DNA from: Pancytospora philotis
Lineage: Eukaryota > Microsporidia
Reading direction: 5' to 3'
Length of the DNA: 55,356 nucleotides
Assembly (NCBI GenBank): GCA_023647555.1
Contig: JALRLY010000253.1
Location: 1 to 55,356, forward strand
Shown here: piece by piece, positions 1 to 8,668 of the stretch
Layout of the letters: the number at the start of each line of letters is the position of its first letter
Numbering within the stretch: the stretch's first letter is position 1
Translations under genes and position numbers: made by a program
The notes under the pieces: generated by a model
The model's input: only the letters and a program-made list of their open reading frames with translations
What the model was told of the DNA's origin: nothing
Databases searched by the model: none

Positions 1-45
1 GGCCACCTCATGCCTTTGTGCAGCTCCGTGCCTTTTGTGTGTAGT

Positions 46-60
46 AAAATTTTTACCCTA
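46..60 (+). promoter_or_regulatory. AAAATTTTT-ACCC start-proximal promoter box of alpha-tubulin
   Basis: AAAATTTTT (46-54) runs straight into ACCC and ends two bases before the ATG at 61. The same arrangement precedes many genes here. AAATTT-like and CCC-like signals just upstream of start codons are known in microsporidia. It implies an extremely short 5' leader and selects the ATG at 61 over the in-frame ATG at 10. Confidence 0.7.
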
Positions 61-1380
61 ATGCGTGAGATTGTTTCGATACACATTGGTCAGGCAGGTA
101 TCCAGATCGGGAATGCGTGCTGGGAGCTCTACTGCAGGGAGCACAACATCCTGCCCGACGGGACGCTCTCGGAGGAGGCGATGGACGACGACTCGTCCTC
201 CTCCTTCTTCTACCGCACGTCCAGGAACACGTTCGTCCCGCGCACCGTGATGGTGGATCTGGAGCCCGGGGTGATCAACGAGATCAGGACGGGGGAGTAC
301 AAGAACCTGTTCCACCCGCAGAATCTGATCTGCGGGAAGGAGGACGCCGCGAACAACTACGCGCGCGGGCACTACACGGTCGGCAAGGAGATGCTCGAGC
401 CGGTGCTGGAGGAGGTGCGGCGCATCGCCTCGAACTGCGACGGGCTGCAGGGCTTTCTGATCTTCCACTCCTTCGGCGGCGGGACCGGCTCCGGCTTCGG
501 CTCGCTGCTGCTGGAGGCGCTCTCTGCCGAGTTCGGCAAGAAGAGCAAGCTCGAGTTCAGCGTGTACCCCGCGCCGCGCGTCGCGACCGCCGTCGTGGAG
601 CCGTACAACTCGATCCTCACGACGCACACCACGCTCGAGCACTCCGACTGCTCGTTCCTGGTGGACAACGAGGCGATCTACGACATGTGCAAGAACCTGG
701 GCATCGCGCGGCCCGCGTACGTGGACATCAACCGCATCATCGCGCAGGTCGTGTCCTCGATCACGGCCTCGCTGCGCTTCCAGGGCCCGCTCAACGTGGA
801 TCTGACCGAGTTCCAGACGAACCTCGTGCCGTACCCGCGCATCCACTTCCCGCTCGTGGCGTACTCGCCGATGATCTCGGCGGCGAAGGCGAGCCACGAG
901 GGCCTGAGCGTGCAGGAGATCACGAACAACTGCTTCGAGCCGTCGAATCAGATGGTGAAGTGCAACATCAAGAACGGGAAGTTCATGGCGTGCTGCCTGC
1001 TGTTCCGCGGCGACGTGAAGACCAAGGAGGCCAACCAGGCCACTGCAAATATCAAGGCCAAGAAGGCGTCCCAGTTCGTCGAGTGGTGCCCGACCGGCTT
1101 CAAGATCGGGATCAACGAGCGGAAGCCGACCGTGCTGCCGGGCTCGGCGATGGCGGAGGTGAGCCGCGCGGTGTGCGCGCTGTCGAACACGACGGCGATC
1201 GCCGAGGCGTGGTCGCGCCTGAACCACAAGTTCGATCTGATGTTTGCGAAGCGCGCCTTTGTTCACTGGTACGTCGGCGAGGGCATGGAGGAGGGAGAGT
1301 TCAGCGAGGCGCGCGAGGATCTTGCCGCGCTCGAAGACAACTACAACGAGATTTCCATGTCCTGTGGCGATGAAGAGTAA
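61..1380 (+). CDS. alpha-tubulin
   Basis: Alpha-tubulin, the GTP-binding half of the tubulin heterodimer, builds spindle and cytoplasmic microtubules. The 439-aa product has family-normal length and opens with [20 protein letters not shown]. It carries the GGGTGSGFG nucleotide-binding loop and a conserved acidic residue in the [14 protein letters not shown] stretch, the alpha-subunit position needed for hydrolysis at the inter-dimer interface. The C-terminus ends in ...SCGDEE without the terminal tyrosine of many alpha-tubulins, so detyrosination cycling is not expected. An in-frame ATG at 10 would add 17 unusual residues; the promoter box at 46-58 and tubulin homology favour 61. The stop TAA is followed at once by TAAA, creating an AATAAA signal over the stop. 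Confidence 0.97.
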   Translation: MREIVSIHIGQAGIQIGNACWELYCREHNILPDGTLSEEAMDDDSSSSFFYRTSRNTFVPRTVMVDLEPGVINEIRTGEYKNLFHPQNLICGKEDAANNYARGHYTVGKEMLEPVLEEVRRIASNCDGLQGFLIFHSFGGGTGSGFGSLLLEALSAEFGKKSKLEFSVYPAPRVATAVVEPYNSILTTHTTLEHSDCSFLVDNEAIYDMCKNLGIARPAYVDINRIIAQVVSSITASLRFQGPLNVDLTEFQTNLVPYPRIHFPLVAYSPMISAAKASHEGLSVQEITNNCFEPSNQMVKCNIKNGKFMACCLLFRGDVKTKEANQATANIKAKKASQFVEWCPTGFKIGINERKPTVLPGSAMAEVSRAVCALSNTTAIAEAWSRLNHKFDLMFAKRAFVHWYVGEGMEEGEFSEAREDLAALEDNYNEISMSCGDEE

Positions 1381-1384
1381 TAAA
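1379..1384 (+). terminator. AATAAA poly(A) signal overlapping the alpha-tubulin stop
   Basis: The bases GAGTAATAAATGG place AATAAA across the last two bases of the TAA stop codon. Similar overlap is seen at several other genes in the window, so it is probably functional. Confidence 0.5.
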
Positions 1385-1533
1385 TGGTTATTTTAAAGAT
1401 GTTTATGGTGCATGATATTGGCATTGGTTGGCAATGCAGCGCTTTATGCTTTACTCCGCGCATTTGCACCACAACGCTATTGTAAAAATACAGAGCTGCT
1501 ATCCATAGAAATAAATGCACACTTAAATACGAT

Positions 1534-1800
1534 TTACTTATTTTTCTGCTCGTCTGGCACAATGTGGTTGATCTTGCGGCACACCCAGCTGAACGCGCGC
1601 CGGGTCGCCTCTCTAATGGAGTCGAAAATTTTGCAGACCAGCCGTTTGGCTCTGGCGCAGTAGCACTCGCTGACAACCGCGCCGTTCGGCTTGGCGTCCC
1701 CCGGGGCTGCGGCGCTCTTCGCCGACCTGGCCATGGGATCGGCCGGCGCCATCTGGGCGGGGAGCGTTGAGCCGTCTTTTTTCTCGTGGCTGTCCAGCAT
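1534..1800 (-). CDS. small hypothetical protein (88 aa)
   Basis: No family recognised. The 88-aa product has a low-complexity Ala/Lys/Ser N-terminal half and a basic, helix-prone C-terminal half (SIREATRRAFSWVCRKINHI). Upstream on the minus strand there is GTAAATTTGCC and, closer to the ATG, CAACCCCTTT, matching the AAATTT plus CCC start context of surer genes. It lies between alpha-tubulin and tRNA-Gln, with its 3' end facing the tubulin 3' end. Overlapping frames are also open, so the call rests on the start context and composition. Confidence 0.45.
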   Translation of the reverse strand: MLDSHEKKDGSTLPAQMAPADPMARSAKSAAAPGDAKPNGAVVSECYCARAKRLVCKIFDSIREATRRAFSWVCRKINHIVPDEQKNK

Positions 1801-1916
1801 AAAGGGGTTGACGAGTTGGCAAATTTACGTGTGCTTCGAGGCGGCTGCTGCATCGTTGGTGCGCTCCGGGGGAGCTGCCCGGCCGCACACCGACAAAACG
1901 CCCATCGGGCAAAAAT

Positions 1917-1987
1917 GGTTCTACTGAGATTCGAACTCAGATTATTGGAGTCAGAGTCCAAGGTGCTGACCATTACACTATAGAACC
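1917..1987 (-). tRNA. tRNA-Gln (CUG anticodon)
   Basis: Read on the minus strand, a 71-nt cloverleaf folds with acceptor GGTTCTA/TAGAACC, anticodon arm TTGGA-CTCTGAC-TCCAA giving anticodon CTG (codon CAG), and T arm CTGAG-TTCGAAT-CTCAG. There is no intron and CCA is not encoded. All arms pair perfectly. Confidence 0.95.
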
Positions 1988-2055
1988 TACCACCAATAAA
2001 AGTTTACAATTTGAGAGAGGCGCTCGCGCCCGGCCGCCGTAAGCAAGCAGTTTAT

Positions 2056-2436
2056 TCACTGGTACAGGAACTCGACGAGGTCGTCGGTCAGCGTGCCGCG
2101 CTCCACGTCGACGGGCAGGATCCGGAACGCCTCCTCGATCTCCTCGGCGCTGAACCCGCCCGCGCCGTTCTTGAGCAGCTGGACGATGTCAGAGCGCTTG
2201 AGGTACGTCTTGTAGCAGCGCTTGAGCGACTCGCGCAGCTCCTCCTTCCCCATCGCGCGCGTGGCGGGCTCGGCGCGCTCGAGGCTGCCCACGGCCGCGC
2301 GGAAGTCGTCGAACGAGGCGATTTCCTGCTCCGCTGCCTCCCCTGCAGACCCGTACCCGAGCCGCTGCAGTCTGTCCTGGGTGCTCCCTGCGAGCTGGGT
2401 GTATTCCGCGTACTGCGCTTTAAGGCCCTCTTCCAT
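2056..2436 (-). CDS. divergent EF-hand (calmodulin / myosin light chain-like) protein
   Basis: The 126-aa product resembles a calmodulin-superfamily light chain. The C-terminal part (GGFSAEEIEEAFRILPVDVE, then LTDDLVEFLY) follows the helix-loop-helix spacing of EF-hand pairs. The loops lack a full set of acidic calcium ligands, so it probably acts as a structural light chain, for example on a myosin, rather than a calcium sensor. Two in-frame ATGs exist: 2505 (149 aa) and 2436. The shorter start sits directly behind GACGCCC and is preferred. The stop TGA shares a base with an AATAAA at 2056-2051. Family placement is by pattern only. Confidence 0.6.
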   Translation of the reverse strand: MEEGLKAQYAEYTQLAGSTQDRLQRLGYGSAGEAAEQEIASFDDFRAAVGSLERAEPATRAMGKEELRESLKRCYKTYLKRSDIVQLLKNGAGGFSAEEIEEAFRILPVDVERGTLTDDLVEFLYQ

Positions 2437-2680
2437 GGGCGTCTCAGGCTTTTCGCTTGTATATTTGGTGGTGAAACTAAAGGCAATATGGCAGCAGGGA
2501 TGCAAAAGGGTACTTAAACGCTAGCTGAACAATGTTATATGCTACAGCAATAGGATTACAGGCACAAACACATAGCATGAGCACTGTACCACACTGCCCG
2601 CCTGGCACAACAGGACGATATAGCAATGCCCATCAATACAAACCCACCAAAACAACAAAGGCAAAGTGCTTTACAACTAT

Positions 2681-4933
2681 TTAATCAAGACGACTGGCGA
2701 AGTCCAGTATTTTGTGGTAGAACGAGTCGTCGCTCTCGTTGAAGTACGCCCGGGCCCTGTTGTAGGCGGCGATCATCTGGTTGAAATGCTCCATGACGGC
2801 CAGGAACTCGGCGGCGACCTCCTTGCTGACGTAGTCCTCGTTGTATGCGTTCTTCAGCTCGGAGAGCTCGCGTTTGATCTCCTCGACCGGCGGAACCTCC
2901 GGCTCGTCCGGCGCCACGAGCTCCTGGAGCAGCCTGGCCTTTGCAACGCGCTTGGACACCAGCCGCAGGATCTCCCCGGTTTTGAAGTTCTCCAGCGAGT
3001 CGAGCGAGAAGGCGCTCGCGTTCCCGTTGAACGTGTTCACGTTGAGGGCGTTGCCGACCGCGAGCAGCGCAGCGAACAGCCTCACGAGCTCCTTGGAGTC
3101 GATGACCCGCTGGTACCGCCCACGGAGCACGGCCAGGATCTCTCCGTACGCTCTGCTGCGGAGGAGCGCATTGAATCTGATCGAGTGGAGGGCCGCATAA
3201 ACATTGCTCGGGAAGCAGCCGGGGGCGCCCGTGACATCGCTGGCCAGCAGGAAAAACTTCTCGGCGCGACCGAGCGGCCCAGAGGCCGCTTTGATCATGT
3301 CGAATTCATCGTGCGTGGGGAAGTACATGATGAATTGGTTCACGAGATTCTCATTCTGCAGCGAGCCGTCGAGAAGCTGGGCGAGGAGCTCGCCGTTGGA
3401 CGCCTTGACCCTCCCCAGAGCGATGTTCAGTGCGTTGCTCTTTTTGATATCCCAGCACGCGGGCTGCTGCGGCTGCCTTTGCACGCCGGCCTCATGCTTG
3501 GGCGCCGGCACAGGCTGCGCGGCGGTCTTCTCAAAGCAGACGAAATCAGCGACCTCGAATTCCTTCTCGGCCTCGAACGGGTCGATGCGCTCGAAGACCG
3601 AGTCCGCCGTCTTGCTCGTCTTGTTCCACTTCAGCCCCGTGTAGTTCTTACCGGCAAACTTGGAGACCGTTTTCTTCTTCATGCCGAAGAGGTTGAGCTT
3701 GGGCTTTACCGGCGCACTGCCGAGTTTCTCTCCAATCTTCTGATCTGCTGCCGCCGCGCTCGCACCGGCAGGCTTAGTGCCGAGCTTGAATGGATTCAGC
3801 GGCTTTTTGGCGGGCTTGGGCTGCAGTTCCTCTCTTTCTTGCTGCTTGTCTATGCTGAGCTTGCTCAGACTCTCGGCACTGATCTTCTCTGCCTCTCCGT
3901 TCGTATCCGGTTTCTCCGGCGGCATACTAGCCAGCTTCGTCTCAGCATCCACAAGCTTCTGCTCCAGCGCCTTCACGGCGCGGCGCAGCTCTTCATTTTC
4001 TTTTCCAAGCTGCTCGAGTTTAGCTGCCGACGGGCTGTGCTCCTGCTGCGGCTTTTGCACTGCCGCTGGCTCGTGGTGCACGACTGCATCGACAATGCTG
4101 ACAGGCGGCGCCTGGGGCACAGCAGAGCTGTCTGCAGTCTTGCTCCTGAATAGGCTGAGCATGCTCTCATAGCTGAAAGCATCGCTGAACTGGGACCGCG
4201 TCAGCTCCTCCCTGCTTAGCAGCCCATCCAGCGGTATGTCCATGCGCACGAGAAACTTGAGCTCGTCTTTCACCGACCCGGCGGCGAGCACATCGCTCAC
4301 TATGCGCTGGATGCCCGTCCTCATCGGCTCACTCAGCCCGTGCTCGGACTTCAGCGGCCCCGCGTCCTCAGCACACGCGTTCAGGTAGCGCAGCGCCGTG
4401 TCCCTGGGCAGCACTCTGTAGTTGGCCACCACAGACTCGAGCACCGCGAAGCGCGCGCCGAACTCCTCGGTGAGGTACAGAATGAGCTTGAGCAGACACT
4501 TCAGGAATATCGGGTCGGTGGCGTGCATCAGCCGCGCGCAGAGCGGGACGCCCCCGGCGGCCGCGAACTCCCGGTAGAGCTTGGTCGGCCTGTCCGCGCC
4601 CGCGTTCTCCGGTCCCTTTAACAGAGCAGAGAGGAAGAGGATGGCGACGACGCTGCACCCGCTCTGCAGCTGCGCGGCGTAGAACCCGAGGTGGCGCAGC
4701 CTCTCCGCCTCCTTCTGCAGCGATACGATCGCCTTGATCTTCCGCTCGAGCGAGAAGCTCCGCAGGATCTTGTCGTGCTGCGCGGGAGCGTACCCGATGG
4801 ACGATATCAGGCCGACGAACACGTGGTCGACCTCCGCCACGGTCAGCGGCGCGTGCATGTGCCCGGCGGGCTGGCTGTGCGCGGGCTGCCCCTTCTTTTT
4901 TGTACTTTCATCGATCAGATGGACCTCGACCAT
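2681..4933 (-). CDS. formin (FH2-domain actin nucleator) without a polyproline FH1
   Basis: Formins nucleate and processively elongate unbranched actin filaments. This 750-aa protein has an alpha-helical N-terminal half consistent with a GBD/FH3-type regulatory region. A short coiled coil of about 40 residues (EELRRAVKALEQKLVDAETK) follows, then a Lys/Pro linker, and an FH2 domain from about residue 434 (LKWNKTSK) to the C-terminus. FH2 hallmarks are KKSNALNIALGRVK (about residue 497) and GNALN...LDSLENF (about residue 628). Between coiled coil and FH2, where FH1 should hold runs of proline for profilin, there are only KPLNPFKLG and KPKLNLFGMKK repeats. No C-terminal DAD basic tail is evident. 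Confidence 0.88.
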   Translation of the reverse strand: MVEVHLIDESTKKKGQPAHSQPAGHMHAPLTVAEVDHVFVGLISSIGYAPAQHDKILRSFSLERKIKAIVSLQKEAERLRHLGFYAAQLQSGCSVVAILFLSALLKGPENAGADRPTKLYREFAAAGGVPLCARLMHATDPIFLKCLLKLILYLTEEFGARFAVLESVVANYRVLPRDTALRYLNACAEDAGPLKSEHGLSEPMRTGIQRIVSDVLAAGSVKDELKFLVRMDIPLDGLLSREELTRSQFSDAFSYESMLSLFRSKTADSSAVPQAPPVSIVDAVVHHEPAAVQKPQQEHSPSAAKLEQLGKENEELRRAVKALEQKLVDAETKLASMPPEKPDTNGEAEKISAESLSKLSIDKQQEREELQPKPAKKPLNPFKLGTKPAGASAAAADQKIGEKLGSAPVKPKLNLFGMKKKTVSKFAGKNYTGLKWNKTSKTADSVFERIDPFEAEKEFEVADFVCFEKTAAQPVPAPKHEAGVQRQPQQPACWDIKKSNALNIALGRVKASNGELLAQLLDGSLQNENLVNQFIMYFPTHDEFDMIKAASGPLGRAEKFFLLASDVTGAPGCFPSNVYAALHSIRFNALLRSRAYGEILAVLRGRYQRVIDSKELVRLFAALLAVGNALNVNTFNGNASAFSLDSLENFKTGEILRLVSKRVAKARLLQELVAPDEPEVPPVEEIKRELSELKNAYNEDYVSKEVAAEFLAVMEHFNQMIAAYNRARAYFNESDDSFYHKILDFASRLD

Positions 4934-5549
4934 TCGGGGCTATCAGCGCCCGAATATTATCAGGTGATGGTGCCTAGCTTGCGGCAGTGGGATGCATGCG
5001 CTGAGCGGAGTTCAAGCACTCGCGCAGCAAAGTGGTGAAGCTAATAGCACATAAAATTCAACAAAAATATAATCATAAAGTGCAGAGCATGGTAATAGAC
5101 CGCGAATTTGACTCAGATAGAATGAAAAAGTGGCTACAAATGCAATATTTAATAAATAGATGATGCTACGTTAATGAAACAAGAGAGTGCAACACTCTAC
5201 AACTTTTCTGTTACTCTGAAGTGCCAGTCATACCCCGTTCGCGAGAGCTGAGCATAACCGCGATTCGCCGCTTTTCCCGGTCAAACGTGCGTTGCAGCGG
5301 GTGTTTCAGATGGGCTGATAACGAGCGTGCGGGCGAATTCTCATGCGCCCGTCCGCAGGGAAAGAAAGATGGTTTAAGCACTGTATGTGCGGCAGACTGC
5401 TCGGTGCTACCTGGGGTGCTTCTGTGCCACCGCATGGATGCTGCAGCGGCCCACCCTCCAGTGTTGTTACTCATCAAACAAGAGCAACAGCGCGCGGGTG
5501 CTTTCAAACGTGCATGGAGAAGGCTGCAGGACCATATCCTGGCTCGTGG
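4934..5549. other. intergenic region between formin and nucleotidase genes
   Basis: Divergent 5' flanks of two genes. The stretch 5040-5170 is AT-rich. Open frames on both strands at 5211-5810 are out of phase with each other, have no start context and look like chance frames. I see no RNA gene or repeat. Confidence 0.4.
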
Positions 5550-6653
5550 ATGCTTGGCATAGTCCGAGCTGCGCTCATTAATCTGGCAGCATTGCTTGCG
5601 GCTGTCCTTGGCACGATCAACGCCAGCTGTAAACTGACTGGGGCGTCTGCATCCCGGCTGCTCGCTGTGTGGGTATTCGCAGCTGCTGCGTGGTGCAGAA
5701 CCGTCGGAATCTTCGACGCCGGCTCGACCGGGACGCGGCTTACGGTGTATACGCTGGCCAACGGCCGGGTTGTAAATACCGCCACCGATAGAGAGGCCGG
5801 CGGTCTGCATTTGATGCCGCCCGACGAGGCAGCTTCAGCGGTGGACCGCCTCCTGCAGAAATCAGGCGTTAGCACCAAGGTGCCGCTGTGGTTCTACGGC
5901 ACGGCCGGCATGCGCTCTCTCGATGCCGAGGCGCAGAGTGCGCAGCTCAGCGCCATCCGCGGCGCGATGGGCGGATATAACATCAAGGAGGCCAAGGTGC
6001 TGCAGGGGTACGAGGAGGGGCTGTACACGCTCAAGGCCTTCGAGCACCTCTCGCCCAACCGGCCCTATTTCATTCTGGTGGACATGGGCGGAATGTCCAC
6101 GCAGGTCGTGGTCAAGGACGGGAGCCGCGTCAACATCGAGTCGTACGACCTGGGGATAACGAAGAGCAACTGCTCGCCTGAAGGAAACGCAGACAAGCAT
6201 CTGGTGCTCCAGCTGAGTGGCGCGTGTGGCGGTCATCCTAGCGCATCGGCGGCACAGAGCCAGCAGTTTTTTGTGACGCTGAAACCCGCCTGCGCAGTGC
6301 AGCCCCGGTACAATAATAACAGCTGCTTCGCCCGGCAGTTCGAAATGTACGAGCTCAAGCCCATCAAAAGGCCTGCGCACCCGCCCACGATCCATCTCTT
6401 TTCGTTCTTCCACGATCTGTACGGCGGGCAGAACAGAAAGCTGACCAGAGCCGACCTTGAGCGGCTCTATAGAGGGGAGTGCAGCGCTGCGTATAAGCCG
6501 CGCTGCAACAAGCTGCTGTACGCGCAGTCGGTGCTGGATAAGATGGGGCTCGGTAACAGCGATGTCTTCACGATAGAGGGCCAGATCAACGGGCAGGACG
6601 TAACGTGGGCTCTGGGAAGGGCACTTGATTTAGACAGAACCAATGCGTTATAA
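5550..6653 (+). CDS. GDA1/CD39-family nucleoside phosphatase (apyrase) with N-terminal signal anchor
   Basis: Members hydrolyse nucleoside di- or triphosphates in the Golgi/ER lumen or outside the cell. From ATG 5550 the product is 367 aa. All apyrase conserved regions can be seen: ACR1 DAGSTGTR (residues 56-63), ACR2 YGTAGMR, ACR3 GYEEGLYTL with the catalytic glutamate, ACR4 VDMGGMSTQ and ACR5 WALGRAL. Upstream of ACR1 lie two hydrophobic stretches (NLAALLAAVLGTI and LLAVWVFAAAAW), which should act as signal peptide or signal anchor. Earlier in-frame ATGs (5343, 5514) would add Cys-rich, poorly hydrophobic sequence. At 367 aa it is short for the family but has every catalytic block. In an energy parasite this could be Golgi UDP/GDPase or a secreted nucleotide scavenger; the sequence does not decide. 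Confidence 0.88.
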   Translation: MLGIVRAALINLAALLAAVLGTINASCKLTGASASRLLAVWVFAAAAWCRTVGIFDAGSTGTRLTVYTLANGRVVNTATDREAGGLHLMPPDEAASAVDRLLQKSGVSTKVPLWFYGTAGMRSLDAEAQSAQLSAIRGAMGGYNIKEAKVLQGYEEGLYTLKAFEHLSPNRPYFILVDMGGMSTQVVVKDGSRVNIESYDLGITKSNCSPEGNADKHLVLQLSGACGGHPSASAAQSQQFFVTLKPACAVQPRYNNNSCFARQFEMYELKPIKRPAHPPTIHLFSFFHDLYGGQNRKLTRADLERLYRGECSAAYKPRCNKLLYAQSVLDKMGLGNSDVFTIEGQINGQDVTWALGRALDLDRTNAL

Positions 6654-6922
6654 TCTCAGCACCATTGAGATGTTTGCTATGCCAGTATATTTAGAGAAAT
6701 GAGAGATGGTGCTAAATATACTCGCAGATTACTGTATCTGCACAAGTTATATCTGCTGCATGCCTACACTGGCATCACTCATCAAGCATTTTAAATAAAC
6801 TCCTGTAAATGCGGCTGGTTTGCATCGAATCATAGCACTTGTGATTGCACTCATTTAGCTGTGTAGCCAACAGAGTAGCAATACACCAGCGAAAGACGCT
6901 GCGATGCACATCAATTTAATAA

Positions 6923-7546
6923 CTAGTGTACGTAGATCAGAGGATAGAGCACCACGTACGCGCCGATGTGCATGGCCAGGGAAATCGCAACAAAGCCGGT
7001 CCACTGCGCGTTGCTCTCGAATAGCCGGCCCTGCGTGATGTTTTTGCGGCAGAAGTAGTCCGAGTGCAGCGCGAGGAGCCCGAAGCAGATGTAGAACCAC
7101 ATCTTGAACAGACTGCTGAGCTTGCTGAGGCCGCCCTCGGTGAAGTTCACGATCACGATCGCGATGGGCAGGTGGACACCGCCGAGCAGCGTTATGTACA
7201 TGTACGTCTTGAGGTCCGCCTGGCTGTCGTGCAGCAAATACGCGTAGATGGCCGCGGCCACGTAGGCGAAGATGGTGGAGTAGACAATTCCGAAGAGCGG
7301 CTGTATCGGGAAGATGATGGAGATGACGGTGGTGAGGAGCCTGAGCCGCAGGAGCGAGCCGATGACATACGCGATGTAGTTTGCAATCGACAAGACTATA
7401 ACGAGCACGATGATATCGGTGTAGGAGGCGTAGAAACCCGTCGTGTCGATCTCCTGGAACGTCAGCGCCTTTCCGATGTCTGAGAACACGCGGGAGAATG
7501 TCCCCTTCACCTTGTCTGTGTCTATTTCCACAGTCTTCCCTGGCAT
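6923..7546 (-). CDS. multi-pass membrane protein (Yip1-like topology, family uncertain)
   Basis: A 207-aa protein with a hydrophilic N-terminus of about 40 residues followed by five or so hydrophobic helices (for example TDIIVLVIVLSIANYIAYVI, IIFPIQPLFGIVYSTIFAYV, HLPIAIVIVNF, MWFYICFGLLAL, AISLAMHIGAYVVLYPLIY). Size and layout resemble Yip1/YIPF Golgi membrane proteins that work with Rab GTPases, but no decisive motif is visible. The ATG is directly preceded by GGAGGGCCC, the CCC-type start context. It is transcribed away from Cdc73 and the Sec1 gene's 3' end. Confidence 0.6.
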   Translation of the reverse strand: MPGKTVEIDTDKVKGTFSRVFSDIGKALTFQEIDTTGFYASYTDIIVLVIVLSIANYIAYVIGSLLRLRLLTTVISIIFPIQPLFGIVYSTIFAYVAAAIYAYLLHDSQADLKTYMYITLLGGVHLPIAIVIVNFTEGGLSKLSSLFKMWFYICFGLLALHSDYFCRKNITQGRLFESNAQWTGFVAISLAMHIGAYVVLYPLIYVH

Positions 7547-7723
7547 GGGCCCTCCTGTTTACATAAACAAATGCTGATGCGCCGGGTAAGGGCAGAGGTG
7601 GATAGGCTAAGGCACAAACATTTTGTATACTGAGAGCGATTGATTACAAACAGCACGGCGATGGGATCAGCCAAACTTAAAATAGTTAATCTGCACATCC
7701 ATTTATTAAGCACACGCCACAGT

Positions 7724-8527
7724 TTACATATCGATGGCCTTCTCGATGCAGCCCGCAATCTCGCCCAGGTTTTCGAGCTGGTCGTCCCGCATACGCACCT
7801 TGGCGTTTGCAAACTGGCTGTCTGCCAGGGAGAATACGGCGGCAGCCTTGGCCGCGGCGTGGAACCTGTCCTCCCAGCCGTCGAGCTGCGCGGGATCGCC
7901 GCTGAGGAAAATCGCCTTCACCTTCTCCCAGTCGCCCTCCCGCAGATCGCACGGCTCGTCCCGCGCCCAGAACGTGGCGTCGCCCAGCTTGAAGACCGGC
8001 GATGCGGCGGCGCGCGCGCCGTCGGGCGTGAGGAGCCGTGCAATGTTGTTGATGTTGATCGGGCTGGACACATCGCTGGGCACTATGATGTAGTAGATGT
8101 CGCTGATGCACGGTATCGCATACGCCCTGTTGCTGCTGTAGACGGGCCGCACGTAGGCGCCGCGCACCTCCGAGGCCTTGTAGCTTTTCAGATCCTCCTT
8201 CAGCGAGAGCTGGTCCAGGAAGCCGACGGAGGGCACGCCGGCCTGGATGCACAGGTTGAAGTACTCGCCGAGCGGCACTGCGCTGTTGATCAGATAGAAG
8301 ACCACCGCGGAGAGCGAGTAGGCCTTCTGCTTGGGCGACGGGAACTCCACCAGCGCATCGCCGTCGTACGTCTTCCCGCCTATCTGGACGCTCGCGCCCT
8401 CTACCCTGCATCCCTCCGGGTCCTTGGCGGCTTTGCTGACGAGATCCATCGGGGCAAATTTTGCAGCGCGCTTCTGTTCCACTGAAGAGTGAAGTATGCG
8501 CTGGAGCTTTAAGATTGATGGGTGCAT
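7724..8527 (-). CDS. Cdc73/parafibromin, Paf1 complex subunit
   Basis: Cdc73 is a Paf1-complex component that rides with RNA polymerase II during elongation. The 267-aa protein is much shorter than yeast Cdc73 (about 390 aa). The N-terminal part (residues about 62-117) shows the Cdc73 pattern of AYSLSAVVFYLINS followed by EYFNLCIQAGVPSVGFLD. The C-terminal Ras-like domain is clear: IIVPSDVSSPININNIARLL, a degenerate EARAAA-like segment, then REGDWEKVKAIFLSGDPAQL-DGW, matching the family's EDWDRVVAVF-GQ-W-FKGW block. The first in-frame ATG after a TTG codon is at 8527 and is used here. The acidic linker of larger orthologues is missing. Confidence 0.82.
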   Translation of the reverse strand: MHPSILKLQRILHSSVEQKRAAKFAPMDLVSKAAKDPEGCRVEGASVQIGGKTYDGDALVEFPSPKQKAYSLSAVVFYLINSAVPLGEYFNLCIQAGVPSVGFLDQLSLKEDLKSYKASEVRGAYVRPVYSSNRAYAIPCISDIYYIIVPSDVSSPININNIARLLTPDGARAAASPVFKLGDATFWARDEPCDLREGDWEKVKAIFLSGDPAQLDGWEDRFHAAAKAAAVFSLADSQFANAKVRMRDDQLENLGEIAGCIEKAIDM

Positions 8528-8668
8528 CCGGTAGGTGAGATAATAAGGTAGCAATATGTGCGACTATCAGCATTACCACAAAAATCAAGGATGAGTTCGA
8601 ACAATCTTGATGCACAGTAGAGACAAACTAAGCTATTTTGGTATAAACGCGCGCTTCAATAAATTAAT

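Noticed and set aside
58..1266. 402-codon open frame opposite alpha-tubulin
   Set aside because: Arg/His/Leu-rich antisense shadow of a G+C-rich gene; no start context and no recognisable domain.
2666..4153. 495-codon frame opposite the formin
   Set aside because: Shadow frame; the minus strand encodes a clear FH2 domain.
5211..5810. Minus-strand frame upstream of and overlapping the nucleotidase
   Set aside because: Composition is random-like and it overlaps the signal anchor of a gene with clear apyrase motifs.
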